Below are positions 6,006-14,282 of a DNA stretch of 16,962 nucleotides, piece by piece. The stretch comes from CAYMPW01 sp964558505 (lineage in GTDB: Archaea; Thermoplasmatota; Thermoplasmata; Methanomassiliicoccales; Methanomethylophilaceae): the NCBI GenBank assembly GCA_964558505.1, contig CAZLEI010000027.1, positions 1-16,962 of the forward strand, read 5' to 3'. Below the pieces are notes generated by a model, which saw only the letters and a program-made list of their open reading frames with translations, made no database searches and had not been told where the DNA came from. Each line of letters starts with the position of its first letter. The stretch's first letter is position 1. The translations under genes were made by a program, and so were the position numbers.

Positions 6006-6806
6006 ATGTTCGGAAAGAGCATCAGAATGGAGAGAATAATGGACAGAGAGACTGGAAATTGCGTTATCGTCCCCATGGACCATGGGATCTCGATCGGCCC
6101 CACCGCCGGACTCTTTGACATGAGGCACACCGTCGATGCCGTGGCGAATGGTGGCGCCACCGCTGTGCTGATGCACAAGGGCCTCATCCGCTACAGCTAC
6201 CGTGCCGGCGGAAAAGACGTGGGATTGATACTCCACATCTCTGCTTCCACGGACATGGGCGTCACATCGAACAGCAAGGTCACCGTGGCAACTGTCGAAG
6301 AGGCCCTGAAGATCGGTGCGGATGCTATCTCCATGCACATAAACGTCGGAGCCGATACGGAGCCCGACATGCTGTACGACCTGGGCCGCATATCGGACGA
6401 CTGCGCCGAATGGGGGATGCCGCTGGTGGTCATGGCGTACCCCAGAGGACCTACAATAAAGAACTCGTACGACCCTTGCCTCATAGCACATGCCGGAAGG
6501 GTAGCCGCGGAACTGGGTGCGGACATCGTTAAGATCAGCTACACAGGGGACATCGATTCATTCCGCGAGGTCTGCAAGGGCGTCCTGGCCCCAGTGGTGA
6601 TAGCGGGAGGTCCGAAGATGGATTCCGACCTCGACATACTGAACATGGTCCATGACTCCCTGGAAGCAGGGGGCCACGGCGTATCGATGGGCAGGAACGT
6701 GTTCCAGCACAAGGATGTCGAGGGGATGACACGCGCCATCTCCGACATCGTCCTGCACGGCGCCACAGTCGAAGAAGCCAAGAAGAACCTCAGAGGGATG
6801 AAATGA
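6006..6806 (+). CDS. 2-amino-3,7-dideoxy-D-threo-hept-6-ulosonate (ADH) synthase
   Basis: First enzyme of the archaeal route to dehydroquinate. It condenses 6-deoxy-5-ketofructose 1-phosphate with aspartate semialdehyde and is homologous to class I FBP aldolase and M. jannaschii MJ0400. The 266-residue TIM-barrel protein has D25 (MDHG), Y145 (MAYPRG) and the Schiff-base lysine K176 (DIVKISY). These are each offset by 8 from Asp33, Tyr153 and Lys184 of MJ0400 as I recall them. The phosphate-site GGP (201-203) and GGHGVSMGRN (222-231) are also present. The frame is open from 5760, across the tRNA on the other strand, but the ATG at 6006 fits the family start and lies ~14 nt after the predicted transcription start. 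A GAGATGTGA stretch just upstream is a weak Shine-Dalgarno. First gene of the operon; its stop overlaps the next start (ATGA). Confidence 0.95.
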   Translation: MFGKSIRMERIMDRETGNCVIVPMDHGISIGPTAGLFDMRHTVDAVANGGATAVLMHKGLIRYSYRAGGKDVGLILHISASTDMGVTSNSKVTVATVEEALKIGADAISMHINVGADTEPDMLYDLGRISDDCAEWGMPLVVMAYPRGPTIKNSYDPCLIAHAGRVAAELGADIVKISYTGDIDSFREVCKGVLAPVVIAGGPKMDSDLDILNMVHDSLEAGGHGVSMGRNVFQHKDVEGMTRAISDIVLHGATVEEAKKNLRGMK

Positions 6807-7822
6807 ACAAGGCCGTTTGGATCAGAGCTGACGCATCCGATGATGCCAAGGTCCGCAAGGACATGATTGTGACCGCCCTGGAATGCGGGATATCCACTGC
6901 GATCGTACGTCCGGAGGATTCCGCCCTGGCATCCGTGGGGAAGGTAGATCTGCTGTTCAACGAGGAGGGTGCACTGTCCGACGGTTCCGTCATGGTCCGC
7001 CTGTCATCTCCCGAAGACCAGGATGCCGCCATGGCCATGGCGGGAAAGGTGCCTGCCGTGATCCTCGAGAGATCCTCCGATTGGACGATAATCCCGCTGG
7101 AGAACATGATCGCAAAGTTCCGCGGATCCGGAACCAAGGTCATGGCCTGCGCCGCGGACATTGGAGCCGCGGAGGTCTTCCTTAAAACGCTGGAGACCGG
7201 CGTCGACGGCATCGTCGTCGATGTGAAGACCCCCAACGACGTCCGCGTGTTCGCGGACATGACCGGGACCGCCGACCACGTGGACCTCGAAGAACTGAAG
7301 ATCACCGATGTCAGACCGATCGAGATGGGCGACCGCGTCTGCGTGGACACTGTATCCGTCATGGTCCCCGGCGAGGGCATGCTGATCGGCTCCCAGGCCG
7401 CATGCCTGTTCCTGGTGCAGTCCGAGAGCGAGGAGAACGGATATGTTGCCGCAAGGCCGTTCAGGGTGAATGCCGGCGCCGTCCATGCATACATCCAAGG
7501 CCCTGAAGGAAGGACCAGGTACCTTTCGGAGCTCAGATCGGGCGATCCCGTGGTCCTTGTCGATCGCAACGGGAACACGCGCGCTTCAGCGGTCGGCAGG
7601 TGCAAGATCGAGAAAAGGCCGATGATCATCGTCGAAGCCGCAGATGCCCGCGGCGTATCCCACACCACGATACTGCAGAACGCCGAGACCGTCAAGATGG
7701 TCGGCCCGTCCGGCTCGATATCCGTGTCCAAGCTGAAGGCCGGCGATGCCGTGCTCGCAAGGATCGAAGAGGGCGGAAGGCACTTCGGCATGAAGATCGA
7801 CGAGACCATGAAGGAGATCTGA
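6803..7822 (+). CDS. 3-Dehydroquinate synthase II (archaeal type)
   Basis: Converts ADH to 3-dehydroquinate by NAD-dependent oxidative deamination and cyclisation (MJ1249 family, sometimes called AroB'). It is unrelated to bacterial AroB. The 339-residue length and wording fit the family throughout: KAVWIRAD at the N-terminus, the glycine-rich ETGVDGIVVD (about 131-140), MVPGEGMLIGSQAACLFLVQSES (about 186-208), RPFRVNAGAVHAY and YLSELRSGDPVVLVD. The C-terminal part (from ~215) is the beta-rich domain typical of the family, with KRPMIIVEA and the SVSKLKAGDAVLARIEEG stretch. The start overlaps the preceding stop by four bases (ATGA). The next gene follows with no spacing, so all are expected on one mRNA. 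Confidence 0.94.
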   Translation: MNKAVWIRADASDDAKVRKDMIVTALECGISTAIVRPEDSALASVGKVDLLFNEEGALSDGSVMVRLSSPEDQDAAMAMAGKVPAVILERSSDWTIIPLENMIAKFRGSGTKVMACAADIGAAEVFLKTLETGVDGIVVDVKTPNDVRVFADMTGTADHVDLEELKITDVRPIEMGDRVCVDTVSVMVPGEGMLIGSQAACLFLVQSESEENGYVAARPFRVNAGAVHAYIQGPEGRTRYLSELRSGDPVVLVDRNGNTRASAVGRCKIEKRPMIIVEAADARGVSHTTILQNAETVKMVGPSGSISVSKLKAGDAVLARIEEGGRHFGMKIDETMKEI

Positions 7823-9130
7823 ATGAGGCTCTGCGCGTCACTGGGATGTCCGGAGGACATAGAGGATGCCGATGACGCTGACATGATCGAAGCCAGGCTG
7901 GACCTCCTGGGCTGCATCCCATCCTGTTCGAAGGATCTGCTGGTCACATTCCGGGACGGAGTGGACCTCTCACTCCTGCCCGACGGATTCCGCGGATCCG
8001 TCGACATCGGCACCGCCGACAGGCCCAGGACCGATCTGGAGATAGTATCGTCCGTGCACGACTACGTGGGCACGCCTGATGCGGAGAGGATCGTCGCACT
8101 GCTGAAAGATATGGACGGCGACATACTCAAAGGCGCATTCACCGTAGAGACGTTCAGGGACCTGCTGTCCATATACGATGCCTCCAAGAACATCGGCGCC
8201 AGACATGTGCTCCTCGGCATGGGGGAAGCGGGTACTGTCACACGCATACGCCAATCCCTGCTGGGGAACGAATTCACATTCGGGTACGTCAGCCAGCCTA
8301 CCGCGCCCGGACAGCTGAGCATCTCTGAGATGCGCTCGCTGAACGACGACTGCATGATCACAGGCATAATCGGGAGACCGCTCGGGAAGAGCATGTCGCC
8401 GGCGATGCACGAGGCAGCATTCAAGGCCGCCGGCATCCGCGGCAAGTATCTGAAATTCGATGTTCCGGAACTGGACGATGCGGCCGAATTCCTCAGATGC
8501 TATGATGTACGCGGAGTCAACGTCACCATTCCATACAAGACTGCGATTATCGATCATCTTGATGCCGTAGACCCCGTCGCCGCCAAGATCGGCGCCGTGA
8601 ACACCATTGTCAATGACGGCGGAAAACTCACGGGTTACAACACAGATGTACTTGGCATCGGGACATCGTTCGACATGGCGGGATACAGCGTGAAGAGGAA
8701 GAGGGCGCTCATCCTCGGATCCGGCGGAGCGGCAAGAGCGGTCGCACACTATCTTACGGAGAATAACTGCGACATAACGATCACCGGAAGGAACATCGAC
8801 ACCATGAGGACGATGGCCAGGGATCTCGGCTGCCGCATGGCGCCCAAGGATTCTGTGGCGGTCGGCCTCCACGACATCATCGTCAACTGCACCCCTGTCG
8901 GCATGTACGGCGACGGCAGTTATCCGATCAACATAAATCAGATCAACAGGGACCATGCCGTGTTCGACGTGGTCTATGGGACGGAGACCCCCATCATCGC
9001 CACCGCTCGCAACGCCGGCGCGACCGCGATATCCGGATCGGACATGCTGGCCGGCCAAGGTGCCGCCTCTTTCGAATTGTGGACCGGTTCCGGTGGCATG
9101 TTCGATGTCATGCGGGGTGAACTCCGATGA
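7823..9130 (+). CDS. Bifunctional 3-dehydroquinate dehydratase (type I, short) / shikimate dehydrogenase fusion
   Basis: One 435-residue chain carries two pathway steps. Residues ~1-170 are a type I dehydroquinate dehydratase: IEARLD (22-27), R44 in VTFR, H79 in SVHDY, the Schiff-base lysine K103 in DILKGAF, the GEAGTVTRIR segment (134-143), and APGQ (161-164). Residues ~176-435 are shikimate dehydrogenase: GKSMSPAMH (188-196), NVTIPYK with catalytic K239, AVNT, GYNTD with D275, the NADP loop GSGGAARAV (299-307) and GQGAASFELW near the end. The dehydratase half is ~50-80 residues shorter than stand-alone type I enzymes. The shortening is between strand 1 and IEARLD, and around FRDGVDLSLLPDGFRGSVDIG, where helices normally occur. 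All named catalytic residues remain. Shine-Dalgarno GGAG at 7813-7816; the ATG abuts the preceding stop. The same domain order occurs in plants and Chlamydia. Confidence 0.93.
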   Translation: MRLCASLGCPEDIEDADDADMIEARLDLLGCIPSCSKDLLVTFRDGVDLSLLPDGFRGSVDIGTADRPRTDLEIVSSVHDYVGTPDAERIVALLKDMDGDILKGAFTVETFRDLLSIYDASKNIGARHVLLGMGEAGTVTRIRQSLLGNEFTFGYVSQPTAPGQLSISEMRSLNDDCMITGIIGRPLGKSMSPAMHEAAFKAAGIRGKYLKFDVPELDDAAEFLRCYDVRGVNVTIPYKTAIIDHLDAVDPVAAKIGAVNTIVNDGGKLTGYNTDVLGIGTSFDMAGYSVKRKRALILGSGGAARAVAHYLTENNCDITITGRNIDTMRTMARDLGCRMAPKDSVAVGLHDIIVNCTPVGMYGDGSYPININQINRDHAVFDVVYGTETPIIATARNAGATAISGSDMLAGQGAASFELWTGSGGMFDVMRGELR

Positions 9131-9972
9131 CCGGTATCGGAAGGTCGTTCGGGGCCATTACGGTCATCAACGCCATGCCGTGCGGCATCGGCGCCACCAT
9201 CGGAACATCGTTGACGACCAAGGCCAGGTTCGGAACGGGGTCCGACAGCCACGGACATGAGGTAAATATCATCAATGATCCGTCGGAATCCACGAAGATG
9301 GCAGAGCTCTGCGTTTCTGCCGTATACTCTGCAGCAGGCATTCCAGAACCTGACAGCTGGCACCTCGACATACTGTCGGAGATACCCATATCCAGGGGGC
9401 TGAAGAGTTCCAGTTCGGCATGCAATGCGATAATCTCATCGGTGTCAGACGAATGCGGATTCCATCTGGACCTGGAAGACACCGTAAGACTTGGCATCGA
9501 CTGCGCGCGTGAAGCGAAGGTCACGGTCACTGGCTCATTCGACGATGCGGCCGGATGCCATCTTGGCGGGTTCGTGATGACGGACAACCGGACGGACGAA
9601 TTGATACTCAGGAAGGATTTTCCGGAACATGATGTCGTCATATGCGTCCCCGATGAGAAGATACGGAAGACCTCGCTGGACATCGGTGCTCTGAAGGCCG
9701 TGTCCGAGAAGATGGAGGAGGCGATAGAGGTCGCCAAGAGGGATCCGCTGGAGGCCATGTCAATGAACGGCCGCATAATAGCCGAGGCCTCCGGCTTGGA
9801 CAACACGATCGCCGACGCCGCCATCGAGCACGGAGCGCTCGGAGCCGGCATATCCGGGTCAGGTCCCGCAGTGGCCATCGTGCTCAAACCCGGATCGGCC
9901 GCCGGATTCCTGGAAGGATTCGACATCAAATACAATACGGTTATTACACATACCAAAGGAGCGAGAAGATGA
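9127..9972 (+). CDS. Shikimate kinase, archaeal GHMP-kinase type
   Basis: Phosphorylates shikimate at the 3-hydroxyl with ATP. It belongs to the GHMP kinase superfamily (homoserine/mevalonate kinase fold) and not to bacterial AroK. In the 281-residue chain the phosphate-binding motif PISRGLKSSSSACNA lies at 87-101. The C-terminal glycine-rich motif GAGISGSGPAVAIV follows near 245-258, and TGSFDDAAGCHLGG in the middle is the conserved substrate-side loop. The N-terminal stretch GAITVINAMPCGIGATIGTSL also matches the family. The length is normal. The start overlaps the previous stop (ATGA), and GGGGTGA at 9114-9120 can act as Shine-Dalgarno. Its place between the dehydrogenase and EPSP synthase matches its reaction. 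Confidence 0.95.
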   Translation: MTGIGRSFGAITVINAMPCGIGATIGTSLTTKARFGTGSDSHGHEVNIINDPSESTKMAELCVSAVYSAAGIPEPDSWHLDILSEIPISRGLKSSSSACNAIISSVSDECGFHLDLEDTVRLGIDCAREAKVTVTGSFDDAAGCHLGGFVMTDNRTDELILRKDFPEHDVVICVPDEKIRKTSLDIGALKAVSEKMEEAIEVAKRDPLEAMSMNGRIIAEASGLDNTIADAAIEHGALGAGISGSGPAVAIVLKPGSAAGFLEGFDIKYNTVITHTKGARR

Positions 9973-11225
9973 CACTTTCATTCACGGGCGGGAAGATAGA
10001 GGGAAGGATATCCCCGCCGCCATCCAAAAGCCACACGCACAGGGCATTCTTCCTGGCCGCTATGGCTGACGGTACCAGCAGGATAAGCAACGCCCTTCTG
10101 TCCGCAGATACGAAGGCGACTCTTGCCGCTGTCGAATCCATAGGCGCCGACGTCCGGATGGAAGATGGTTCGATAATCATCACCGGCGGCGACCTTCATG
10201 CACCGGACCATGTGATAGATGCCGACAACTCCGGCACGACCATGAGGATATTCGCTGGATTGTCATCCATGTTCTCCGCGACCACCGAGATAACCGGCGA
10301 CGAATCCCTGAGGAAGAGACCGATGCAACCGCTGTTGGATGCACTGGCCGATATGGGAGTGTCCTGCGCCTCTGACGGCGGCAGGCCACCCGTCAGGATC
10401 ACCGGCCCCAACAACGGCGGTCCCGTCAGCATAGACGGCACAGTCAGTTCCCAATTCATAACATCCCTCATGATGGCGGCCCCCATGCTGTCCAAGGACA
10501 CGAACATATCCATCAGAGGAGGTGCGGTATCCGCTCCATACCTGAACGTCACAGCCTCCATGATGAAGCGCTTCGGTGCCAATGTGTTCATGGGAGGGAC
10601 GGTTCACATCAGAGGCGGTACGGGATACAAGCCCTTCGACTACAACGTGCCTGCAGATTTCTCATCTGCCGCGTTCCCGCTGGTGGCCGGCGCCCTCGGA
10701 GGTACCGCGACGGTCTGCGGCGTGGATATGTCCGACCCCCAAGGGGACCGCAGGATAGTGGACATACTCAGGGATGCGGGGGCAGAGGTCACAGTGGACG
10801 GTGATGCCCTCACGACATCAATGGGGCCTCTGAAAGGCTGCGATGTGGACATGGGAGACATCCCGGACCTGTTCCCGATTGTGGCGGTCCTGCTCAGCAC
10901 GGCCGAAGGGACCAGCCGTCTTCACGGTGCCCCGCAGCTCAGATTCAAAGAGAGCGACCGCATTGAATCCACCGTACGCATGCTGAACGCCATCGGCGCA
11001 GATGCGACGGAGACCGAGGACGGGTGCGTCATCCGCGGACGCGATTCGCTGTCAGGCGGACATGTGGACCACCGTGGCGACCACAGGATAATGATGTCGG
11101 CCGCGATCGCGTCCATCGTGTGCAAGAAGCCCGTTACGATGGATGACGGGGATTGCTGCGCCGTGTCATTCCCGGAATTTCCCAAGATCATGAGCACCAT
11201 CGGCTTGGGATCGGAGGAGAACTGA
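9969..11225 (+). CDS. aroA: 3-Phosphoshikimate 1-carboxyvinyltransferase (EPSP synthase)
   Basis: Transfers the enolpyruvyl group of PEP to shikimate 3-phosphate. The 418-residue protein has the two-domain inverse barrel fold. Visible motifs are PPPSKSHTHRA (16-26) with K20 as the counterpart of E. coli Lys22, DADNSGTTMR with the PEP/S3P loop, LRKRPMQPLLDAL with the conserved Arg, the GTVSSQFITSLMMAAP substrate segment, LRFKESDRIE and HRGDHRIMMSAAIA. The length is typical. AGGAG at 9957-9961 is a good Shine-Dalgarno seven bases before the ATG, which overlaps the preceding stop (ATGA). The gene ends in TGATG, shared with aroC. Confidence 0.97.
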   Translation: MTLSFTGGKIEGRISPPPSKSHTHRAFFLAAMADGTSRISNALLSADTKATLAAVESIGADVRMEDGSIIITGGDLHAPDHVIDADNSGTTMRIFAGLSSMFSATTEITGDESLRKRPMQPLLDALADMGVSCASDGGRPPVRITGPNNGGPVSIDGTVSSQFITSLMMAAPMLSKDTNISIRGGAVSAPYLNVTASMMKRFGANVFMGGTVHIRGGTGYKPFDYNVPADFSSAAFPLVAGALGGTATVCGVDMSDPQGDRRIVDILRDAGAEVTVDGDALTTSMGPLKGCDVDMGDIPDLFPIVAVLLSTAEGTSRLHGAPQLRFKESDRIESTVRMLNAIGADATETEDGCVIRGRDSLSGGHVDHRGDHRIMMSAAIASIVCKKPVTMDDGDCCAVSFPEFPKIMSTIGLGSEEN

Positions 11226-12283
11226 TGTACGTACTCGGGGAAAGGGTCAGGATGTCCCTGTTCGGGAGAAGTCACGGCCCGTGTGTCGGATGCATCCTGG
11301 AAGGCATCCCCAAGGGCATGCGCATCGACGAGGACCTCATAGCCAAGGACATGGAGCTCCGTAAACCCAAAACCGGGATCGGCACGCCCAGGAAAGAAAC
11401 TGATTCCGTGGAGATAGTCCAGGGGCTATGCGGTGGCATCACTGACGGGAATCCGCTGCTGCTGATGATCCGCAACAGCAACACGGATGGATCCAAATAC
11501 CTGAGATTCTCGGAGACTCCCCGTCCTGGGCATGCCGACCTCCCGGCCATCGTCAAATTCCCAGAGCACGATATCCGCGGAGGCGGACAGTTCTCTGGTC
11601 GCCTCACAGCTGCCATCGTGGCTTCGGGCAGCATCGCAAAGCAGTTCATATCTGGATACGGCATGTACGTATCCGCATTCTCCCGTTCGATATCCGATGT
11701 TTCCGATACTTGCACAAGGAGCATATCGGATGCCCAACGCTCGGAATCACTCGCAACCCGTGCCTGCAGTGAGGAACTGGACGCCCGCATGACATCTGCC
11801 ATCGAGTCAGCCGCCGCAGACGGGGACAGCGTGGGTGGCGTGGTGGAATGCATCGCCGAAGGATTGCCTATCGGGTTCGGCGGGATATGGTTCGAATCCC
11901 TTGATTCCGAGATTGCCAGGGCCGTGTTCAGCGTACCTGCCTGCAAAGGCGTGGAATTCGGTGCCGGATTCGATATCGCTAAGATGCGCGGATCCGAGAG
12001 CAACGACCCGTTCATAATCGATGGCGGAGTCAGAGCGCGCACAAATAACATGGGCGGTATCCTCGGCGGCATGAGCGATGGCATGCCGCTCGTGCTAAGG
12101 GCTGCGTTCAAGCCCACGCCTTCCATTGCAAAAGAACAGGATACCGTCGACCTTGCAAGCATGGAGCCTGCGAAGGTGGCGGTGACCGGCAGGCACGACC
12201 CGTGCATCGTCCCCCGGGCAGTTCCGGTGGTGGAGGCCGTGGTCGCACTGGTCCTCGCGGACCAGATACGCCGCGGCCTTTGA
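11225..12283 (+). CDS. aroC: Chorismate synthase
   Basis: Eliminates phosphate from EPSP to give chorismate, using reduced FMN without net redox change. The 352-residue chain has SLFGRSHGPCVGC (N-terminal catalytic His), RKPKTGIGTPRKE, RPGHADLP with the second catalytic His, GGGQFSGRLTAAIVASG, RTNNMGGILGGMSDG, and GRHDPCIVPRAVPVVEAVVALVLAD at the C-terminus. The frame is open from 11153 inside aroA, but the ATG at 11225 shares one base with the aroA stop (TGATG). It has a strong Shine-Dalgarno GGAGG (11213-11217) seven bases upstream, and it begins at the family N-terminus. Last gene of the operon; it converges on the YdbT-like gene with only two bases between the stops, so no separate terminator is visible. 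Confidence 0.97.
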   Translation: MYVLGERVRMSLFGRSHGPCVGCILEGIPKGMRIDEDLIAKDMELRKPKTGIGTPRKETDSVEIVQGLCGGITDGNPLLLMIRNSNTDGSKYLRFSETPRPGHADLPAIVKFPEHDIRGGGQFSGRLTAAIVASGSIAKQFISGYGMYVSAFSRSISDVSDTCTRSISDAQRSESLATRACSEELDARMTSAIESAAADGDSVGGVVECIAEGLPIGFGGIWFESLDSEIARAVFSVPACKGVEFGAGFDIAKMRGSESNDPFIIDGGVRARTNNMGGILGGMSDGMPLVLRAAFKPTPSIAKEQDTVDLASMEPAKVAVTGRHDPCIVPRAVPVVEAVVALVLADQIRRGL

Positions 12284-12285
12284 TA

Positions 12286-13761
12286 TCAAGTCGACGAGTC
12301 GTGATAATCGTACTTGCCTGTGCGGATGCGCTCCATCACGGTCTCCGATATCTGCTCCAGGTCCTCCGGCGCGAAATTACCGGAGACCACCTTGGCTCCC
12401 CCCAGCGAGGATAACACGCTGACAGAGCATGTTGCCAGATCCAGATGTCTGGCGATCAATCCGCGGGTGACCTCCACCATTTGAACCTTATCGTACTTCA
12501 TTATGACCGTCTGACGATCGAGTACGCCGGTCACGAATGTGAACAGGGATCCGCTGCTGTTCATCTTGCGTGTATGGTAGACGTTCAGCGCCCAGTACAG
12601 TATCATCGCCTCGATGACGGCGGCCACGCCGATTATGGCAACATACATCCAGAATATGAGATCCGTCGGCACCTGCAGCCCGGAGAACAGTAGAGAGGCT
12701 CCGTAGAGGTAGAACGATGTAGATATGGCCGCGACCGCACCCATCAGGATTATCGCCGTCACGAGATAGAGCTTCTTCGCTCTGACCGGCTGTGGCACCA
12801 TCTCTGCATCGTATACGAACTCCGGCACCAATGTCCCCATGACGGTTTTTATCTCACTCCTACTCTTCATGACGCACAAGACGGGGCGGTAATCGCTGTC
12901 GGCGGATCCCAGCCCTACGACCTCGGCCTCCATGTAGCATCTGCCCATCAAACGTGCGATCGGCGTGTCTTTCACCCTCACTGCATTGACCTTGCTTATT
13001 TTGAAGGACGTGCGATAGGTTGTGAAGAACCCGTGCTGCAGATATATGGTGTCGTCTACGCGATACACCTTGAAATTGTAATAGCGAAACACCTTGGTCA
13101 CCATCGGCAATACCGTCATCACCGCGAAGAACAACAGAGAGAAGACCGATGATGCGATGAATGCCGAGGATATGACAGACATCAACGCCTGTATGATTGA
13201 GATTGCCAGGAAGAACCAGCCCCAAATGGCAGATATGGTCGGTTGACTGAACAGACTGTGAATGATAATGTCGAAGAATCCGACATCGATCAGGGATGGT
13301 ACATCCACATCTACATCGGGCGTGTATTGCGTGTTCCCGTACATCTTCTCCGTCAATTCGTTGCGGATGGAATCGGCCATAGGCGTCTTGAAGACCAGTC
13401 TTGCTTCGGGAACCTGCGCATTCATTGCAGAATTGATGTTGAATTGCAGCGTCGATGTCCCGAACAGACGGTTTATGATCGTTCTGTTGACGTTGACGGA
13501 TGCCAGCTTGGAATAAGGTATCTTCTTCTTCATCTTGAAGACCGTATCCCTATTTACGATGAACTCGGACTCTTTGAACTCGACCGTGGTCCTCATCCAC
13601 CGAAGGGTGAACAGCACTGCGGCCACAGGTATCAGCAGGAATACCATCCACATCTGGTCCGACCCGCGGAAGGCCACCAAGGATATCACGGCGATGGCGA
13701 CGACTGCCGGCAGAAGGTTCTCCAGGATGATGGATGGATGACAACGCATAGGCTCAGACAT
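12286..13761 (-). CDS. Membrane protein with three bacterial-PH (DUF304, YdbT-like) domains
   Basis: A 491-residue integral membrane protein. Three pairs of hydrophobic segments are visible: about 11-31 and 38-57, 176-194 and 200-221, 330-355 and 368-393. Each pair is followed by a beta-rich bPH2 domain at about 60-140, 227-312 and 397-480. This repeated hairpin-plus-PH layout is that of YdbT. Family function is unclear; in B. subtilis YdbS/YdbT have been linked to resistance to Sdp/YydF-type envelope stress. The translation start is the ATG at 13761, seven bases after AGGTG, giving MSEPMRCHPS. A GTG at 13776 in the same frame is the alternative. Its 5' end overlaps the stop of the YdbS-like gene or lies just beyond it. 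Third gene after ilvD. Confidence 0.85.
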   Translation of the reverse strand: MSEPMRCHPSIILENLLPAVVAIAVISLVAFRGSDQMWMVFLLIPVAAVLFTLRWMRTTVEFKESEFIVNRDTVFKMKKKIPYSKLASVNVNRTIINRLFGTSTLQFNINSAMNAQVPEARLVFKTPMADSIRNELTEKMYGNTQYTPDVDVDVPSLIDVGFFDIIIHSLFSQPTISAIWGWFFLAISIIQALMSVISSAFIASSVFSLLFFAVMTVLPMVTKVFRYYNFKVYRVDDTIYLQHGFFTTYRTSFKISKVNAVRVKDTPIARLMGRCYMEAEVVGLGSADSDYRPVLCVMKSRSEIKTVMGTLVPEFVYDAEMVPQPVRAKKLYLVTAIILMGAVAAISTSFYLYGASLLFSGLQVPTDLIFWMYVAIIGVAAVIEAMILYWALNVYHTRKMNSSGSLFTFVTGVLDRQTVIMKYDKVQMVEVTRGLIARHLDLATCSVSVLSSLGGAKVVSGNFAPEDLEQISETVMERIRTGKYDYHDSST

Positions 13762-14278
13762 CGTGACACCTTTCACCGACGACGCGATTGACCACTGTGT
13801 TCAGATGGTCTGCGATCTTCTCGGCCTCATCCAGCTCCAGGTACTGTATGACTGCGATACCGCCGGCTGTCGTGATGGTCACATCGGCCAGCCCGTACAT
13901 GTTGTTCACCGGCCCCCTTGTGACCTCTACCTGGTGGACCCTCTCTATCGGAACGACGGTGTGCCTTATCGTGATGACGCCGCGCAGTATGTCGATACGG
14001 TCCTCGCTCACTTTGTATCTGTAACGGGCGTAGAACACCGGCGGCGACAGCACGAGGTACACGGCAACGATTGCCACCAGCCCGTACACCGCGACGGGGA
14101 TGTACAGCTTATCGTAATGCATCATCGTCACCAAGAAGTACACTGCACAGAAACCTGCCAGTACATCCAAGGCCAACCGTATCATGTTCCACGTGTACAT
14201 GGACTTCATGCTTTTGGAAGACAGTTTATTCAATCCGGTGACAGTCATCCCATTTTCATCGACTTCGAAATCTTTCAT
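13754..14278 (-). CDS. Membrane protein with one bacterial-PH (DUF304, YdbS-like) domain
   Basis: A 174-residue protein: a short cytoplasmic N-terminus, two transmembrane segments (about 31-53 and 57-80), then a bPH2 domain (about 84-165) with YRYKVSEDRIDILRGV, PIERVHQVEVTRGPVNNMYGLADV and the C-terminal helix LDEAEKIADHLN. It is the usual small partner of YdbT-like proteins and ends eight bases inside the start region of that gene. I start it at ATG 14278 (MKDFEVDENG) because GGGGTGAT lies just upstream and the gap to the ilvD stop is then four bases. An in-frame GTG at 14311 would overlap ilvD by 29 bases. The complex of the two proteins is probably in the cell membrane. Confidence 0.85.
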   Translation of the reverse strand: MKDFEVDENGMTVTGLNKLSSKSMKSMYTWNMIRLALDVLAGFCAVYFLVTMMHYDKLYIPVAVYGLVAIVAVYLVLSPPVFYARYRYKVSEDRIDILRGVITIRHTVVPIERVHQVEVTRGPVNNMYGLADVTITTAGGIAVIQYLELDEAEKIADHLNTVVNRVVGERCHDV

Positions 14279-14282
14279 TGTA

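Noticed and set aside
6790..8013. Long minus-strand open frame (407 codons) opposite the DHQ synthase II gene, and similar long frames opposite alaS (3542-4702) and the aroD/aroE gene (7970-9058)
   Set aside because: These are mirror frames in G/C-rich coding DNA. They show no family motifs, and the opposite strand carries clearly conserved enzymes.
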